Of a stretch of DNA of 64,000 nt, positions 42,328 through 50,554 are shown one piece after another. The translations under genes were made by a program, and so were the position numbers. Numbering within the stretch: the first letter of the stretch is position 1; every line of letters starts with the position of its first letter. Under the pieces are notes generated by a model. That model was given only the letters and a program-made list of their open reading frames with translations. It was not told the DNA's origin and searched no databases. Origin of the DNA: Alteribacillus persepolensis (GTDB lineage: Bacteria > Bacillota > Bacilli > Bacillales > Marinococcaceae); NCBI RefSeq assembly GCF_900099605.1, contig NZ_FNDK01000003.1, positions 62,001 through 126,000 of the forward strand, written 5' to 3'.

Positions 42328-42356
42328 AAAGGAGGGTGGCGGCCTCCTTTTATTTA
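42328..42356 (+). terminator. Terminator of the thioesterase gene
   Basis: AAAGGAGG (42328-42335) pairs with CCTCCTTT (42343-42350), followed by TATTT. Confidence 0.75.
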
Positions 42357-42395
42357 GAAGGAAGGGGTATAAAGAATGATATAAACCGCATGTTA

Positions 42396-42432
42396 ATTGG
42401 TATAGACAACTATATATTTTGTTTGCTAAGAT
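42396..42432 (+). promoter_or_regulatory. nagA promoter with NagR (YvoA) operator
   Basis: AATTGGTATAGACAACTATA (42395-42414) matches the known NagR/YvoA dre-type operator (GGTATAGACNACT core). It covers the -35 box TAGACA (42403-42408); after an 18-nt spacer the -10 is TAAGAT (42427-42432). The same 17 bases recur upstream of nagP on the opposite strand. Confidence 0.82.
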
Positions 42433-42478
42433 GAACATACAAAGAAATCGTGAAGAAGAGATAAGGAGGGGGCTCACA

Positions 42479-43666
42479 ATGGCAAGGTCGTTCGTCATCC
42501 GAAGCGCTACGATTGTAAATCCACTGTACAAACAAGAAAAAATGTATATTGTAGTCCGAAATGGGAAAGTTTCCGACATAGGAAAGGATGCTCAATATGA
42601 ACAACCTAATGAACAAAAAATACTTCCAGAAGTAACAGCTGATGCTCAGACGATGTTTGTGCCCGGGATGATTGATGTGCATATTCATGGCACGAGCAAT
42701 GCAGATACAATGGATGCGACAGAAGAAGCACTTTCAACGATAGCGGGCTCCCTGCCATCAGAAGGCACCACGTCTTTTCTCGCTACGACCTTAACGCAAA
42801 GTGAACAAGCAATCACGGATGCTTTAGTTAACGCGGCTGCCTTTAAGCGCTCTGGCCAACGAGATAATCAAGCAGAGATGGTAGGGGTGCATTTAGAAGG
42901 GCCGTTTTTTACAGAAGAAAAAGCAGGGGCGCAGCCAAAAGAACATTTGCGGCAAGCGGATACGGCGTTGTTCCAAAAATGGCAGCAGGCTGCAGAAGGA
43001 CTGATAAAATGGGTCTCCTTAGCCCCCGAACAAGATCCTGATCATGACCTGATTCGTTTCTTACATGAAACAGGGGTCGTTGCCGCTGCGGCTCATTCGA
43101 ATGCATCATCAGAAGAAGTGGAAAAAGCGATTGATGATGGACTGTCACATGTCACCCACTTATTTAATGGAATGAGCGGATTGCATCACCGAACACCCGG
43201 TTTGGCCGCTGCTGCTTTAATCCGGCCAGAGCTGACGAATGAAATTATTGCTGATGGAGTGCATGTTCATCCAACGATGGTGCAGCTGGCTTATCAACTA
43301 AAAGGCGCATTTGGCTTGTTGTTGATTACAGATTCGATTCGTGCCAAGTGCCTGCAAAATGGAGAGTATGATTTAGGTGGACAGACAGTAACAGTACGTG
43401 GAAATCGACCGTATTTGGAAGATGGGACCATCGCCGGCAGTATGCTGAAAATGAACGAAGCCTTGAAAAACAGCATCGCATTTACAGGATGTACAGAGGA
43501 AGAGGCATGTGCTATGGCATCGTGGAATGCAGCTTGTAAGCTGGGTGTGGAAGATAGAAAAGGAAACATTGCTGTTGGAAAAGATGCTGATATTGTTCAA
43601 TTGGACTGTGACTCTAAAGAGGTTATCAGAACGTGGTGTAAAGGAACACTGGCTTATGAACAATAA
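42479..43666 (+). CDS. nagA: N-acetylglucosamine-6-phosphate deacetylase
   Basis: A 395-aa amidohydrolase converting GlcNAc-6-P to glucosamine-6-P and acetate. Metal- and substrate-binding motifs: PGMIDVHIHGTSNADTMD, GVHLEGPFF (metal Glu), AAAHSNAS and HLFNGMSGLHHRTPG, and the catalytic Asp in LLITDSIRAK. Start at 42479 is fixed by AAGGAGGGGGCTCACA. First gene of nagA-nagB-nagR-SIS, controlled by the NagR operator on its promoter. Confidence 0.95.
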   Translation: MARSFVIRSATIVNPLYKQEKMYIVVRNGKVSDIGKDAQYEQPNEQKILPEVTADAQTMFVPGMIDVHIHGTSNADTMDATEEALSTIAGSLPSEGTTSFLATTLTQSEQAITDALVNAAAFKRSGQRDNQAEMVGVHLEGPFFTEEKAGAQPKEHLRQADTALFQKWQQAAEGLIKWVSLAPEQDPDHDLIRFLHETGVVAAAAHSNASSEEVEKAIDDGLSHVTHLFNGMSGLHHRTPGLAAAALIRPELTNEIIADGVHVHPTMVQLAYQLKGAFGLLLITDSIRAKCLQNGEYDLGGQTVTVRGNRPYLEDGTIAGSMLKMNEALKNSIAFTGCTEEEACAMASWNAACKLGVEDRKGNIAVGKDADIVQLDCDSKEVIRTWCKGTLAYEQ

Positions 43667-43690
43667 ACCTGGCAGAGGGAGGGGACTGAC

Positions 43691-44440
43691 ATGGACGTAA
43701 TACGTGTACAAAATGAACAGGAAATGAGCGAAAAAGCGGCTTCCTTGCTATTCCAACAAATTCAGCAGAAGCCGCATACCGTACTAGGTTTAGCAACGGG
43801 CGGCACACCAAAAGGAACGTACCGTGTGTTTGTTCAAAAAGCAGAAAAAGAAAATATCGATCTTTCTCATGTAACGACTTTTAACCTTGATGAATACGTG
43901 GGGCTGCTGCCTTCGGATACGCACAGCTATCACTATTACATGGACGAGCACTTTTTTCAGCCGCTTCGTTTAGACAAAGAACAGACATATCTTCCGCGCG
44001 GGGATGCGCCGGATATTGAACAGGAAACGAAGCGTTACGAACAATTGATTACACAGCACGGCGGCATGGATGTACAACTTTTAGGAATCGGTGAAAATGG
44101 TCATATCGGTTTCAACGAACCCGGCACGTCTTTTTCATCACGCACGCATGTTGTTGATTTAAACGAGTCTACACGTCAAGCCAATGCTCGTTATTTTGAA
44201 TCATTGCAAGCTGTTCCCAAGCAAGCGGTTACGATGGGGATCGCTACCATTATGGGAAGCCGTCAAATTGTGCTGCTGGCTTCAGGAGAGCGAAAGCAAG
44301 AAGCAATGAAAAGGTTATTAGAAGGCGATATAGATGAATCGTTTCCCGCTTCCATTTTGAAAAAGCACCCGTATGTTACAATTATAGCAGATAAAAAAGC
44401 GCTTTCTCTTGTGTCGTATAAAGACATGGTCAGGGGATGA
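43691..44440 (+). CDS. nagB: Glucosamine-6-phosphate deaminase
   Basis: A 249-aa enzyme that converts glucosamine-6-P to fructose-6-P and ammonia, linking amino sugars to glycolysis. Motifs GLATGGTPKGTYR, TFNLDEYVGL (catalytic Asp), and GIGENGHIGFNEPG are intact. Length matches the short Bacillus form lacking the allosteric C-terminal extension of E. coli NagB. Lies 24 nt after nagA with GGCAGAGGGAGGGGAC as ribosome-binding site. Confidence 0.96.
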   Translation: MDVIRVQNEQEMSEKAASLLFQQIQQKPHTVLGLATGGTPKGTYRVFVQKAEKENIDLSHVTTFNLDEYVGLLPSDTHSYHYYMDEHFFQPLRLDKEQTYLPRGDAPDIEQETKRYEQLITQHGGMDVQLLGIGENGHIGFNEPGTSFSSRTHVVDLNESTRQANARYFESLQAVPKQAVTMGIATIMGSRQIVLLASGERKQEAMKRLLEGDIDESFPASILKKHPYVTIIADKKALSLVSYKDMVRG

Positions 44441-44457
44441 AAGAGAGGGAAACACGG

Positions 44458-45195
44458 ATGATTGACAAAAATTCACCGTTACCAATTTATTATCAAATTC
44501 AAGAATGGATTCGGAAAAAAATGGATGATGGCGAATGGGAGCCTGGGGATATGCTCCCATCTGAGCGGATTTTTGCTGAGCAATTTAATATCAGCCGAAT
44601 GACGGTGCGGCAAGCTATTACTGAACTGGTCAATGAAGGGTTGCTGCGGCGTGAAAAAGGAAAAGGGACATTTGTAGCGGAGAAAAAGCTGGAGCAGCCC
44701 TTGCAAGGCTTAACAAGTTTTACGGAGGATATGAAAGCACGAGGCTTTCAACCCGGAAATAAATTGTATGAATTCCGTGTCACACCGCCCAGCCGTGATG
44801 TTGCGGATGCTTTGAACATGAAGAAGACCGACAGTGTATATGAATTAGAGAGAGTTCGGCTTGCTGATAACAAACCGATGGCATTGGAAATGACATCTAT
44901 ACACGCTGGAGTAGTGACAAATCTGTCGAAAGATATTGCTCAGTCTTCATTATATAACTATATCGAACAAACACTGGGGCTTACGATTGGTCATGCATCA
45001 CAAACGTTAGAGTCTGCACTTGCAGGAGAAAAAGAAGCGGAATTATTACAAATAGAGGCAGGAGATCCAATCCTATGGATTTCTAGGAAGACCCATTTAC
45101 AAGATGGGACGCCATTTGAGTATGTTCGTTCGGCGTACCGGGGAGATCGATACAAGTTCAGCATACATTTGCCTCGTAGTACGCGCCGGCACTAA
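44458..45195 (+). CDS. nagR: GntR/HutC-family regulator of N-acetylglucosamine use
   Basis: A 245-aa regulator: N-terminal winged helix (LPIYYQIQEWIRKKM; FNISRMTVRQAITELVNEGL; RREKGKGTFVA) and C-terminal UTRA effector domain (LQGLTSFTEDMKARG; DSVYELERVRLAD). The pattern matches NagR/YvoA of B. subtilis, which is released from DNA by glucosamine-6-P or GlcNAc-6-P. Start at 44458 is preferred (GAGAGGGA eight nt upstream); an ATG at 44437 overlaps the nagB stop and is the alternative. Two operators for it are visible in the window. Confidence 0.93.
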   Translation: MIDKNSPLPIYYQIQEWIRKKMDDGEWEPGDMLPSERIFAEQFNISRMTVRQAITELVNEGLLRREKGKGTFVAEKKLEQPLQGLTSFTEDMKARGFQPGNKLYEFRVTPPSRDVADALNMKKTDSVYELERVRLADNKPMALEMTSIHAGVVTNLSKDIAQSSLYNYIEQTLGLTIGHASQTLESALAGEKEAELLQIEAGDPILWISRKTHLQDGTPFEYVRSAYRGDRYKFSIHLPRSTRRH

Positions 45196-45217
45196 TTGGA
45201 AGAAAAGAGAGGGTGTT

Positions 45218-45958
45218 ATGTTTACTAATTATCTGGCTGAAATTAAGCAGCTCATGGAAACAGTCGAGAAAAAAGAAGAACAAGTTATTCAAGAAGCGGC
45301 TTCGGCAGTTACTGACAAAATAAGCGGCGGCGGCTTGGTGTATGTTTTTGGCTGCGGGCATTCACATATGATGGCTGAAGAGTTATTTTATCGTGCTGGC
45401 GGTCTTGTTCCTGTATATCCGATTTTAGAAGAGACATTGATGCTTCATCAAGGGCCTAATCAATCATCGCAGCTAGAACGTAAGCCAGGATGGGCTGTTT
45501 CTTTTATGGAAAAGGTCCCCCTGACAGAAAAAGATGTGCTGATTGTTGTATCTACGTCGGGCAGAAACGGTGTTCCTATTGATGCTGCTTTGATTGGAAG
45601 AGAAGCGGGCGCTGTTGTGATCGGTTTAACGTCGACCACATATGCTGCATCCCAAGCGTCGCGCCACACATCAGGAAAACATTTGCACAACGTGGCAGAC
45701 ATCGTGTTGGACAATCATATTCCAGCAGGAGATGCACTTCTTCAGACGGAATCACCGTCCGCATTGCGCTTTGCGCCAGGGTCCTCACTGATAAACATTG
45801 CGATACTTCAAGGGATGATGGCAGAAGTAGTTCATCAATTAACAAAAGCAGACATGGATATTCCTATCTTTCAGAGTGCTAATATAGAAGGCAGTGATGA
45901 ACACAACCGAAAGATGGTAGAAGCGTATCAACAACAGATACCTCTGTTAAAGAGCTGA
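45218..45958 (+). CDS. SIS-domain sugar isomerase-like protein (UPF0309 type)
   Basis: A 246-aa cytoplasmic protein with one SIS (sugar isomerase) domain: GLVYVFGCGHSHMMAEELFYRAGG, then VLIVVSTSGRNGVPIDAAL, matching the phosphosugar-binding motif. Such proteins of the UPF0309 type are found near amino-sugar genes, but the reaction is not established; glucosamine-phosphate or GlcNAc-phosphate handling is likely from context. Start after AAAAGAGAGGGTGTT. Last gene of the nag operon; its stop codon lies inside the terminator palindrome. Confidence 0.82.
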   Translation: MFTNYLAEIKQLMETVEKKEEQVIQEAASAVTDKISGGGLVYVFGCGHSHMMAEELFYRAGGLVPVYPILEETLMLHQGPNQSSQLERKPGWAVSFMEKVPLTEKDVLIVVSTSGRNGVPIDAALIGREAGAVVIGLTSTTYAASQASRHTSGKHLHNVADIVLDNHIPAGDALLQTESPSALRFAPGSSLINIAILQGMMAEVVHQLTKADMDIPIFQSANIEGSDEHNRKMVEAYQQQIPLLKS

Positions 45959-45973
45959 TATCAGCTCTTTTTT
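45951..45973 (+). terminator. Terminator of the nagA operon
   Basis: AGAGCTGATATCAGCTCT (45951-45968) is an 18-nt perfect palindrome forming a seven-bp stem with ATAT loop, followed by a T run. It includes the stop codon of the preceding gene. Confidence 0.82.
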
Positions 45974-46157
45974 GTTCCATTTTAGGGATGTGGAATGTAG
46001 TCAAAGGATGAAAAGGATGAAAAGGTAAAAAACGGCGACTTTCGCTGTAAGGGTTCAGCGATAAGCTGAACTTTGCTCCTTTACTGATTTCTTTCATGTG
46101 CTGGCGACGTCGAAAATTTATCCATGTGATTGTGTTACCCTTTCCTATCAGTGTAAA

Positions 46158-46193
46158 AACAGAGCTGTCCCAGTTTTATGGGACAGCTCTGTT
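46158..46193. terminator. Terminator of nagP
   Basis: AACAGAGCTGTCCCA (46158-46172) and TGGGACAGCTCTGTT (46179-46193) form a perfect 15-bp stem; on the minus strand TTTTT continues directly after it, eight nt beyond the nagP stop. It may also stop plus-strand read-through. The 180 nt before it contain only a small TTCAGC/GCTGAA hairpin. Confidence 0.88.
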
Positions 46194-46200
46194 TTGCCAG

Positions 46201-47568
46201 TTACTCGTTTGGCTGTTTGTTACGCATGGCATCAGCGACGAATTCCACGTCGGTGCCAACGATGATTTGATAGTCAGTATTGTTTACTTTCATTACTCCG
46301 CGTGCACCATTTTGCTTAATTTTTTCTTCATTAATTTTATCCATGTCGTGAATTTTTAGGCGCAGGCGCGTCACGCAGTTATCGATGCTCTGGATATTCT
46401 CATATCCGCCTAAGGCATCAACAAATGCAGCAGCCATCGCGCCATACTTGTCGTCTGCATCATTTGCAGATGCCACATCATCTTCATCTTCACGACCAGG
46501 TGTCTTTAAGTTTAATCCTTTAATAGCTGCATAAAAGACAACAAAATAGATAACCGCAAACACCAGGCCGATTCCAGCCAGCAGCAGAGGCCTTGTTGCA
46601 ATATTAAAGTTTAAGAAATAGTCAATTGCACCAGCTGAAAAGCCAAAACCATGCAATGTACCGGCAAAGTATGTGACTACCATTGCTGCAGCTGTCAGGG
46701 CAGCATGAATAACGTACAAGAGAGGGGACAAGAACATAAATGTAAATTCAATTGGCTCGGTAATACCGGTAAGAAACGATGTAAATGCAAGTCCCCCTAG
46801 AAGACCAGCTACTTGTGCTCTTCGTTCAGGCTTAGCAGCCAAAATCATCGCGATACAAGCTGCGGGAAGACCAAACATCATCACCGGGAAGAAACCGACC
46901 ATGAAAATACCAGCCGTTGGGTCACCAGCAAAAAAGCGGTCTAAGTCACCAGTGGCTCCTTCAAACGAACCAAATTCAAACCAGACAAGACTGTTTAGAA
47001 CGTGGTGCAATCCAATGGGAATAAGGAGACGGTTGAGAAATCCGTAAGCGCCAACGCCAACTGCTCCTGCATCGATAATCCATTGGCCGATGCTGTCAAT
47101 CCCTGCTTGGATAGGCGGCCAAACAAATCCGAAAATGCCAGCTAAAATGACCATAGAGCCGGCGGTAACAATTGGAACAAAACGCCTTCCGCCAAAAAAG
47201 CCCAGCCAATTTGGCAATTTAATTCCATGGAAGCGGTTATATAAAAGACCAGCAACAATACCAGAAAGAATACCACCGAGAAATGCCATATCAATTTCTT
47301 CATTCACGGCAGCTGTGCCTTCTTGCAAGACTAAAAAACCAATCGCACCGGCAAGTCCAGCAGCTCCGTTACCGTCTTTGGATAACCCCACCGCAACACC
47401 AATAGCAAAAATAAGAGGTAAATAATCAAATAAAGCCGATCCTGCCGCTGCCATAAAGGGAATATCAAAAAAGTCTTCTTCCCCCAAACGAAGCAATAAA
47501 GCGGCAGCGGGCAATGTTGCAATCGGGAGCATTAGGGCTTTACCGATTCGCTGTAAAAAACTAAGCAT
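46201..47568 (-). CDS. nagP: PTS N-acetylglucosamine-specific EIICB component
   Basis: A 455-aa phosphotransferase permease that imports and phosphorylates GlcNAc. The EIIC domain (residues ~1-360) has about ten helices with family motifs GLHHVLNSLVWF and TGITEPIEFTFMF; the EIIB domain carries the phosphorylated Cys in IDNCVTRLRLKI. No EIIA domain, as in B. subtilis NagP, so a shared EIIA is needed. Start at 47568 after ACAAGGGGGTTTCATC. Expression is likely controlled by NagR (operator on the -35) and by CcpA (cre-like site 22 nt upstream of the start). Confidence 0.94.
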   Translation of the reverse strand: MLSFLQRIGKALMLPIATLPAAALLLRLGEEDFFDIPFMAAAGSALFDYLPLIFAIGVAVGLSKDGNGAAGLAGAIGFLVLQEGTAAVNEEIDMAFLGGILSGIVAGLLYNRFHGIKLPNWLGFFGGRRFVPIVTAGSMVILAGIFGFVWPPIQAGIDSIGQWIIDAGAVGVGAYGFLNRLLIPIGLHHVLNSLVWFEFGSFEGATGDLDRFFAGDPTAGIFMVGFFPVMMFGLPAACIAMILAAKPERRAQVAGLLGGLAFTSFLTGITEPIEFTFMFLSPLLYVIHAALTAAAMVVTYFAGTLHGFGFSAGAIDYFLNFNIATRPLLLAGIGLVFAVIYFVVFYAAIKGLNLKTPGREDEDDVASANDADDKYGAMAAAFVDALGGYENIQSIDNCVTRLRLKIHDMDKINEEKIKQNGARGVMKVNNTDYQIIVGTDVEFVADAMRNKQPNE

Positions 47569-47589
47569 GATGAAACCCCCTTGTGTGTA

Positions 47590-47604
47590 AAGTAAGCGAT
47601 TACA
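47590..47604. promoter_or_regulatory. Candidate cre (CcpA) site of nagP
   Basis: AAGTAAGCGATTACA matches the cre consensus WTGWAARCGYTWWCW at 13 of 15 positions. It lies between the promoter and the nagP start codon, where CcpA binding would block transcription as a roadblock. Confidence 0.55.
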
Positions 47605-47635
47605 ATGAAAATTAATCAATAGCATTGTAAAATAC

Positions 47636-47672
47636 AGTATAACACTGTAATATATAGTTGTCTATACCACTA
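47636..47672 (-). promoter_or_regulatory. nagP promoter with NagR operator
   Basis: On the minus strand GTGGTATAGACAACTATATA reads from 47670 to 47651; it shares GGTATAGACAACTATAT with the nagA operator. It covers the -35 TAGACA (47664-47659), followed by a 17-nt spacer and the -10 TATACT (47641-47636). The ROK kinase gene is transcribed divergently from the same 250-nt interval. Confidence 0.82.
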
Positions 47673-47816
47673 GAGCGCTTAAATAGTTAGCCATTTATGA
47701 AAGAATGAAGCCCTCTGTCTCTTTATGATAGAAAAATAGATAAAAGCATCCAGATATTTTTTGATGTATAAATATGTTATATTGCTAATAAATAATGTGG
47801 AAACGGGGATGTAAAC

Positions 47817-48710
47817 ATGCAGCAAACAGCGAGAATAGGCATCGATATCGGGGGGACGAAAACATTAGGAGTGGTAATCGACAATCAAAATAACATCATT
47901 CAAACCTTAAAGTACCCGACACTTTCGCAAGCTGGGGATGCACATACGTCACTTTTGCGAACTGTCCAACACACCATTCAACAGTTATATGATCGTGCAA
48001 AACAGTATGGTTATACATTAATGGGAATAGGAATCGCTTGTGCTGGAATCATTGATGATACTAACCGTACCATACGATATGCACAAAGTCTGGGAATACA
48101 CGATTTGCCTATTGGAGGTTTTTTGGAAGAAGCGTTTCAGCTTCCGGTTTACTTATGCAATGACACAGATGCAGCAGCATTAGCAGAGCTTGATACAGCC
48201 AATGACAAGCATGCTTCATTTTTATATGTGTCCGTAGGAACAAGCATTGGAGCGGGCATTGTGAAACATGGAAAGCTGCTAAAAGGAGCAGGAGAAATTG
48301 GCCATATGGCTGTAGAAAGAAATGGTATTTCCTGTTCATGCAACCACCAAGGCTGCTTAAAACATTATGCCTCTGGACAAGCATTAGAGAAGAAAGCGCA
48401 GTCAAAAGGCGGCTCTTATGCAGCGATTGCCATGCCGTGTATTATTGCATTGGCAGAGGAAGGTGATCAGTGGTGCCAGCAAGTAATCAAGGAAGGTGCC
48501 GGTTATCTTGGGCTTGCGTTGGTCAATGCTGTTCATTTACTTAATATTGATGACATTGTATTGGGAGGTGGTGTACTTCAGAAAGAAGGTATGTTTATAA
48601 ACGAGATTGAAACATATGTGAAAAGACATGTGATGATTCCAGCAAGGGTTCGAAAGGCGTCTCTGAAGACAGAAGCTTCTGCTGTCGGGGCAGCTAACTT
48701 GTTGGGATAA
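47817..48710 (+). CDS. ROK-family sugar kinase, probably N-acetylglucosamine or glucose kinase
   Basis: A 297-aa ASKHA-fold kinase. The phosphate-binding motif is GIDIGGTKTLGVVID; catalytic Asp in CNDTDAAALAE; substrate and zinc region GAGEIGHMAVERNGISCSCNHQGCLKHYASG has the ROK CxCxxxGC signature. Adenosine-binding VLGGGVL near the C-terminus. The upstream TTGATG (47761) could be a -35. Divergent from nagP and close to the nag operon, so GlcNAc or glucosamine from non-PTS sources is a likely substrate; glucokinase is the alternative. Confidence 0.85.
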   Translation: MQQTARIGIDIGGTKTLGVVIDNQNNIIQTLKYPTLSQAGDAHTSLLRTVQHTIQQLYDRAKQYGYTLMGIGIACAGIIDDTNRTIRYAQSLGIHDLPIGGFLEEAFQLPVYLCNDTDAAALAELDTANDKHASFLYVSVGTSIGAGIVKHGKLLKGAGEIGHMAVERNGISCSCNHQGCLKHYASGQALEKKAQSKGGSYAAIAMPCIIALAEEGDQWCQQVIKEGAGYLGLALVNAVHLLNIDDIVLGGGVLQKEGMFINEIETYVKRHVMIPARVRKASLKTEASAVGAANLLG

Positions 48711-48765
48711 TATGTATGATGTGAATAGTGTACAGGACTTACAGACGGGACTGATGGACTAGTTG

Positions 48766-48780
48766 AAGAAAACGCTTTAA
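48766..48780. promoter_or_regulatory. Weak cre-like sequence
   Basis: AAGAAAACGCTTTAA matches the cre consensus at 13 of 15 positions, 71 nt before the next gene. Could link that unknown gene to carbon catabolite control; by-eye match only. Confidence 0.3.
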
Positions 48781-48850
48781 TTTTAATAGCCATAACCTGT
48801 TACTTTGTGTACAATTAAATAGGAAGAAAACTAGAAAGGAGCTTTACCGT

Positions 48851-49483
48851 ATGTCATCACAACTGCAAGGAAAGTTGCAGGATATTCTACAAGCATCCAT
48901 TCAATCACATGAATTCGACAAGGCTGAACAGGCCGTAATGTATATGAAACAGTTAGCTGAAATTGAAGCATTTGTTACTGGTGATAGTATACAAACAAGT
49001 GTAAATAAAGTGAGTGCTGCCGTTCAGGAAAACAGAGACATTGCTGTACAGGAAGGGTTCAGCTCTTTTCGTCAAGCAGCTAGTGAGCCGGCAGTGCTGG
49101 CTAATCAACGCAAGCAGGACACACTCATGTTATATTATATGGCTGATGAAAAGGTTCTGAAATTTAAAAAAACACCTCAGACATATGCAGTCAGTCTGGA
49201 TTTCTTTCGGGAATTTCTCCGTTATTTAGAGTTATGGAAAGGCAAGGAACCTTTTTCATCCAAAACGTACTACGAGACGTTTGCCGGTGAATTGAAGCCA
49301 TTTACCACCTATCAATCTTCTACACTGAGGCAGTTTATTACGTTATTGTTTCGGTACTGTTATAAACTCAATGTCCTTGAAAAACCGACCCCCCCTCAAC
49401 GAAGCAGATATTACGTAAACAGCGAACTCGAGGCGGAGGAGGTTATCAAGTACATAGCCGAACAAAAAATATTGCAATTATAA
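48851..49483 (+). CDS. 210-aa hypothetical cytoplasmic protein
   Basis: No signal peptide or membrane segment. The first ~75 residues look helical (KLQDILQASIQSHEFDKAEQAVMYMKQLAEIEAF), possibly coiled-coil. The last ~70 residues (SSTLRQFITLLFRYCYKLN, then VLEKPTPPQRSRYYVNSELEAEEVIKYI) have the rhythm of a winged helix, with the PPQRSRYYV stretch as the wing. It might therefore bind DNA, but I recognise no family. Start: GAAAGGAGCTTTACCGT before the ATG. Stands alone between the ROK kinase and a membrane-protein pair. Confidence 0.7.
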   Translation: MSSQLQGKLQDILQASIQSHEFDKAEQAVMYMKQLAEIEAFVTGDSIQTSVNKVSAAVQENRDIAVQEGFSSFRQAASEPAVLANQRKQDTLMLYYMADEKVLKFKKTPQTYAVSLDFFREFLRYLELWKGKEPFSSKTYYETFAGELKPFTTYQSSTLRQFITLLFRYCYKLNVLEKPTPPQRSRYYVNSELEAEEVIKYIAEQKILQL

Positions 49484-49606
49484 GAAAAAAATCAGTATGA
49501 AGCTGCTCATCTAGCTCTACCACTTTCTTTTTCACACGAAATTGGTTTTAATTCCTTGTTTTAGGAAATAATGAATCAATGAAACAGTGAAAAAGGAGGC
49601 AGACGG

Positions 49607-50065
49607 ATGACGGTTCAAGCTAAGAGGAAGTTTCTGATTATTGGAAGTTTTCTTATGGGATTTGGAACGTTAGGAGCGCTAGATGGTATTATCTTTCATC
49701 AGCTTTTGCAATGGCACAGTGTGGTAATGGAAACAACTCGGCAGGGACAAATTATGAGTGATGGTTTTTTTCATTTGGCCGTAACGATTACGCTAATCGG
49801 TGGAGGGCTGGTGTTGTGGATAGCTGGCAAGCCAACAGATGTGACTAGAGGAGTTCAGCTGTTAATTGGTTCTTTCCTCATAGGAGGAGGAGTTTTTAAC
49901 CTGTTAGAAGGTATTATCAATCATCATCTGTTACAGATACACCGTGTAAAGCCTGGGGATCCGAATGCATTGTTATATGACTTAGGTTTTTTGGCGATCG
50001 GCCTTGGGTTGTTTTTGGCTGGATATGTGATTTATCGATACGCGAGGAATAGTTATGTGGTATAG
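49607..50065 (+). CDS. DUF2243 membrane protein
   Basis: A 152-aa protein with four hydrophobic segments. Two homologous halves each carry a histidine motif: GALDGIIFHQLLQWHSV near residue 22 and NLLEGIINHHLLQIHRV near residue 103, the pattern of the DUF2243 family (predicted membrane proteins of unknown function). The internal duplication and paired histidines in membrane helices suggest metal or haem binding; this is inference. Ribosome-binding site AAAGGAGGCAGACGG. Overlaps the next gene by 11 nt. Confidence 0.83.
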   Translation: MTVQAKRKFLIIGSFLMGFGTLGALDGIIFHQLLQWHSVVMETTRQGQIMSDGFFHLAVTITLIGGGLVLWIAGKPTDVTRGVQLLIGSFLIGGGVFNLLEGIINHHLLQIHRVKPGDPNALLYDLGFLAIGLGLFLAGYVIYRYARNSYVV

Positions 50066-50492
50066 GATTATAAGCTTTGTTGTGATTACTGCTTTTGTGT
50101 CGGTGATGGTGCATCTGCATCTAGAAAATAGTCATGTGAGCGGAGAAGCGCATTACCACGAGGTTTTGCACGTTCCAAAAAACCAGCCAGTCCCGGATGT
50201 AAGCGGCAAGTTGATGAAAGATAACACAGAGCAGTGGCTTCTTATGCTGGAGGTAGAGAATTTCACCTTTACTCCAGAAAAGGTGGGCACAAACAAGGGA
50301 AGCTATCATGAAGGGCATGCGCATCTTTATATAAATGGAACAAAGCAAGGTCGTCTATATGGACATTACTATGATCTTGGATCATTGCAGGAAGGCGATA
50401 TTGTGCAGGTGGTGCTGGCCACTAACCAGCATCAATTGCTGTATGAAAACGAAAGTCTAATTGCCTATCAGGAGGAAATTGGCGTTCAGTAG
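50055..50492 (+). CDS. Membrane-anchored His-rich extracytoplasmic protein
   Basis: A 145-aa protein starting within the DUF2243 gene. One N-terminal hydrophobic segment (IISFVVITAFVSVMVHLHL) anchors or exports it; the rest should be outside the membrane. Histidine-rich: HLHLENSHVSGEAHYHEVLH near the start and SYHEGHAHLYINGTKQGRLYGHYY in a beta-sandwich-like region ending DIVQVVLATNQHQLLYENE. The fold resembles small cupredoxin-like or FixG-like beta domains, and the histidines suggest metal (copper?) binding. Function unknown; coupling to the DUF2243 gene implies that both act together. Confidence 0.7.
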   Translation: MWYRIISFVVITAFVSVMVHLHLENSHVSGEAHYHEVLHVPKNQPVPDVSGKLMKDNTEQWLLMLEVENFTFTPEKVGTNKGSYHEGHAHLYINGTKQGRLYGHYYDLGSLQEGDIVQVVLATNQHQLLYENESLIAYQEEIGVQ

Positions 50493-50530
50493 ACCAATGG
50501 TGAAACACATAGACTTTTTTGTATTCTAAT

Positions 50531-50554
50531 GCCTCTTATATAGGGGCTTTTTTT
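50531..50554 (+). terminator. Terminator after the DUF2243 pair
   Basis: GCCTC (50531-50535) pairs with GGGGC (50543-50547, one G-U), followed by seven T. The interval 50555-50941 has several short open frames on both strands, but none with a ribosome-binding site or recognisable sequence; no SAM riboswitch motif is seen before mtnE. Confidence 0.6.

Noticed and set aside
46096-46359. Plus-strand frame downstream of the SIS gene
   Set aside because: It crosses the nagP terminator and the nagP 3' coding region on the other strand.
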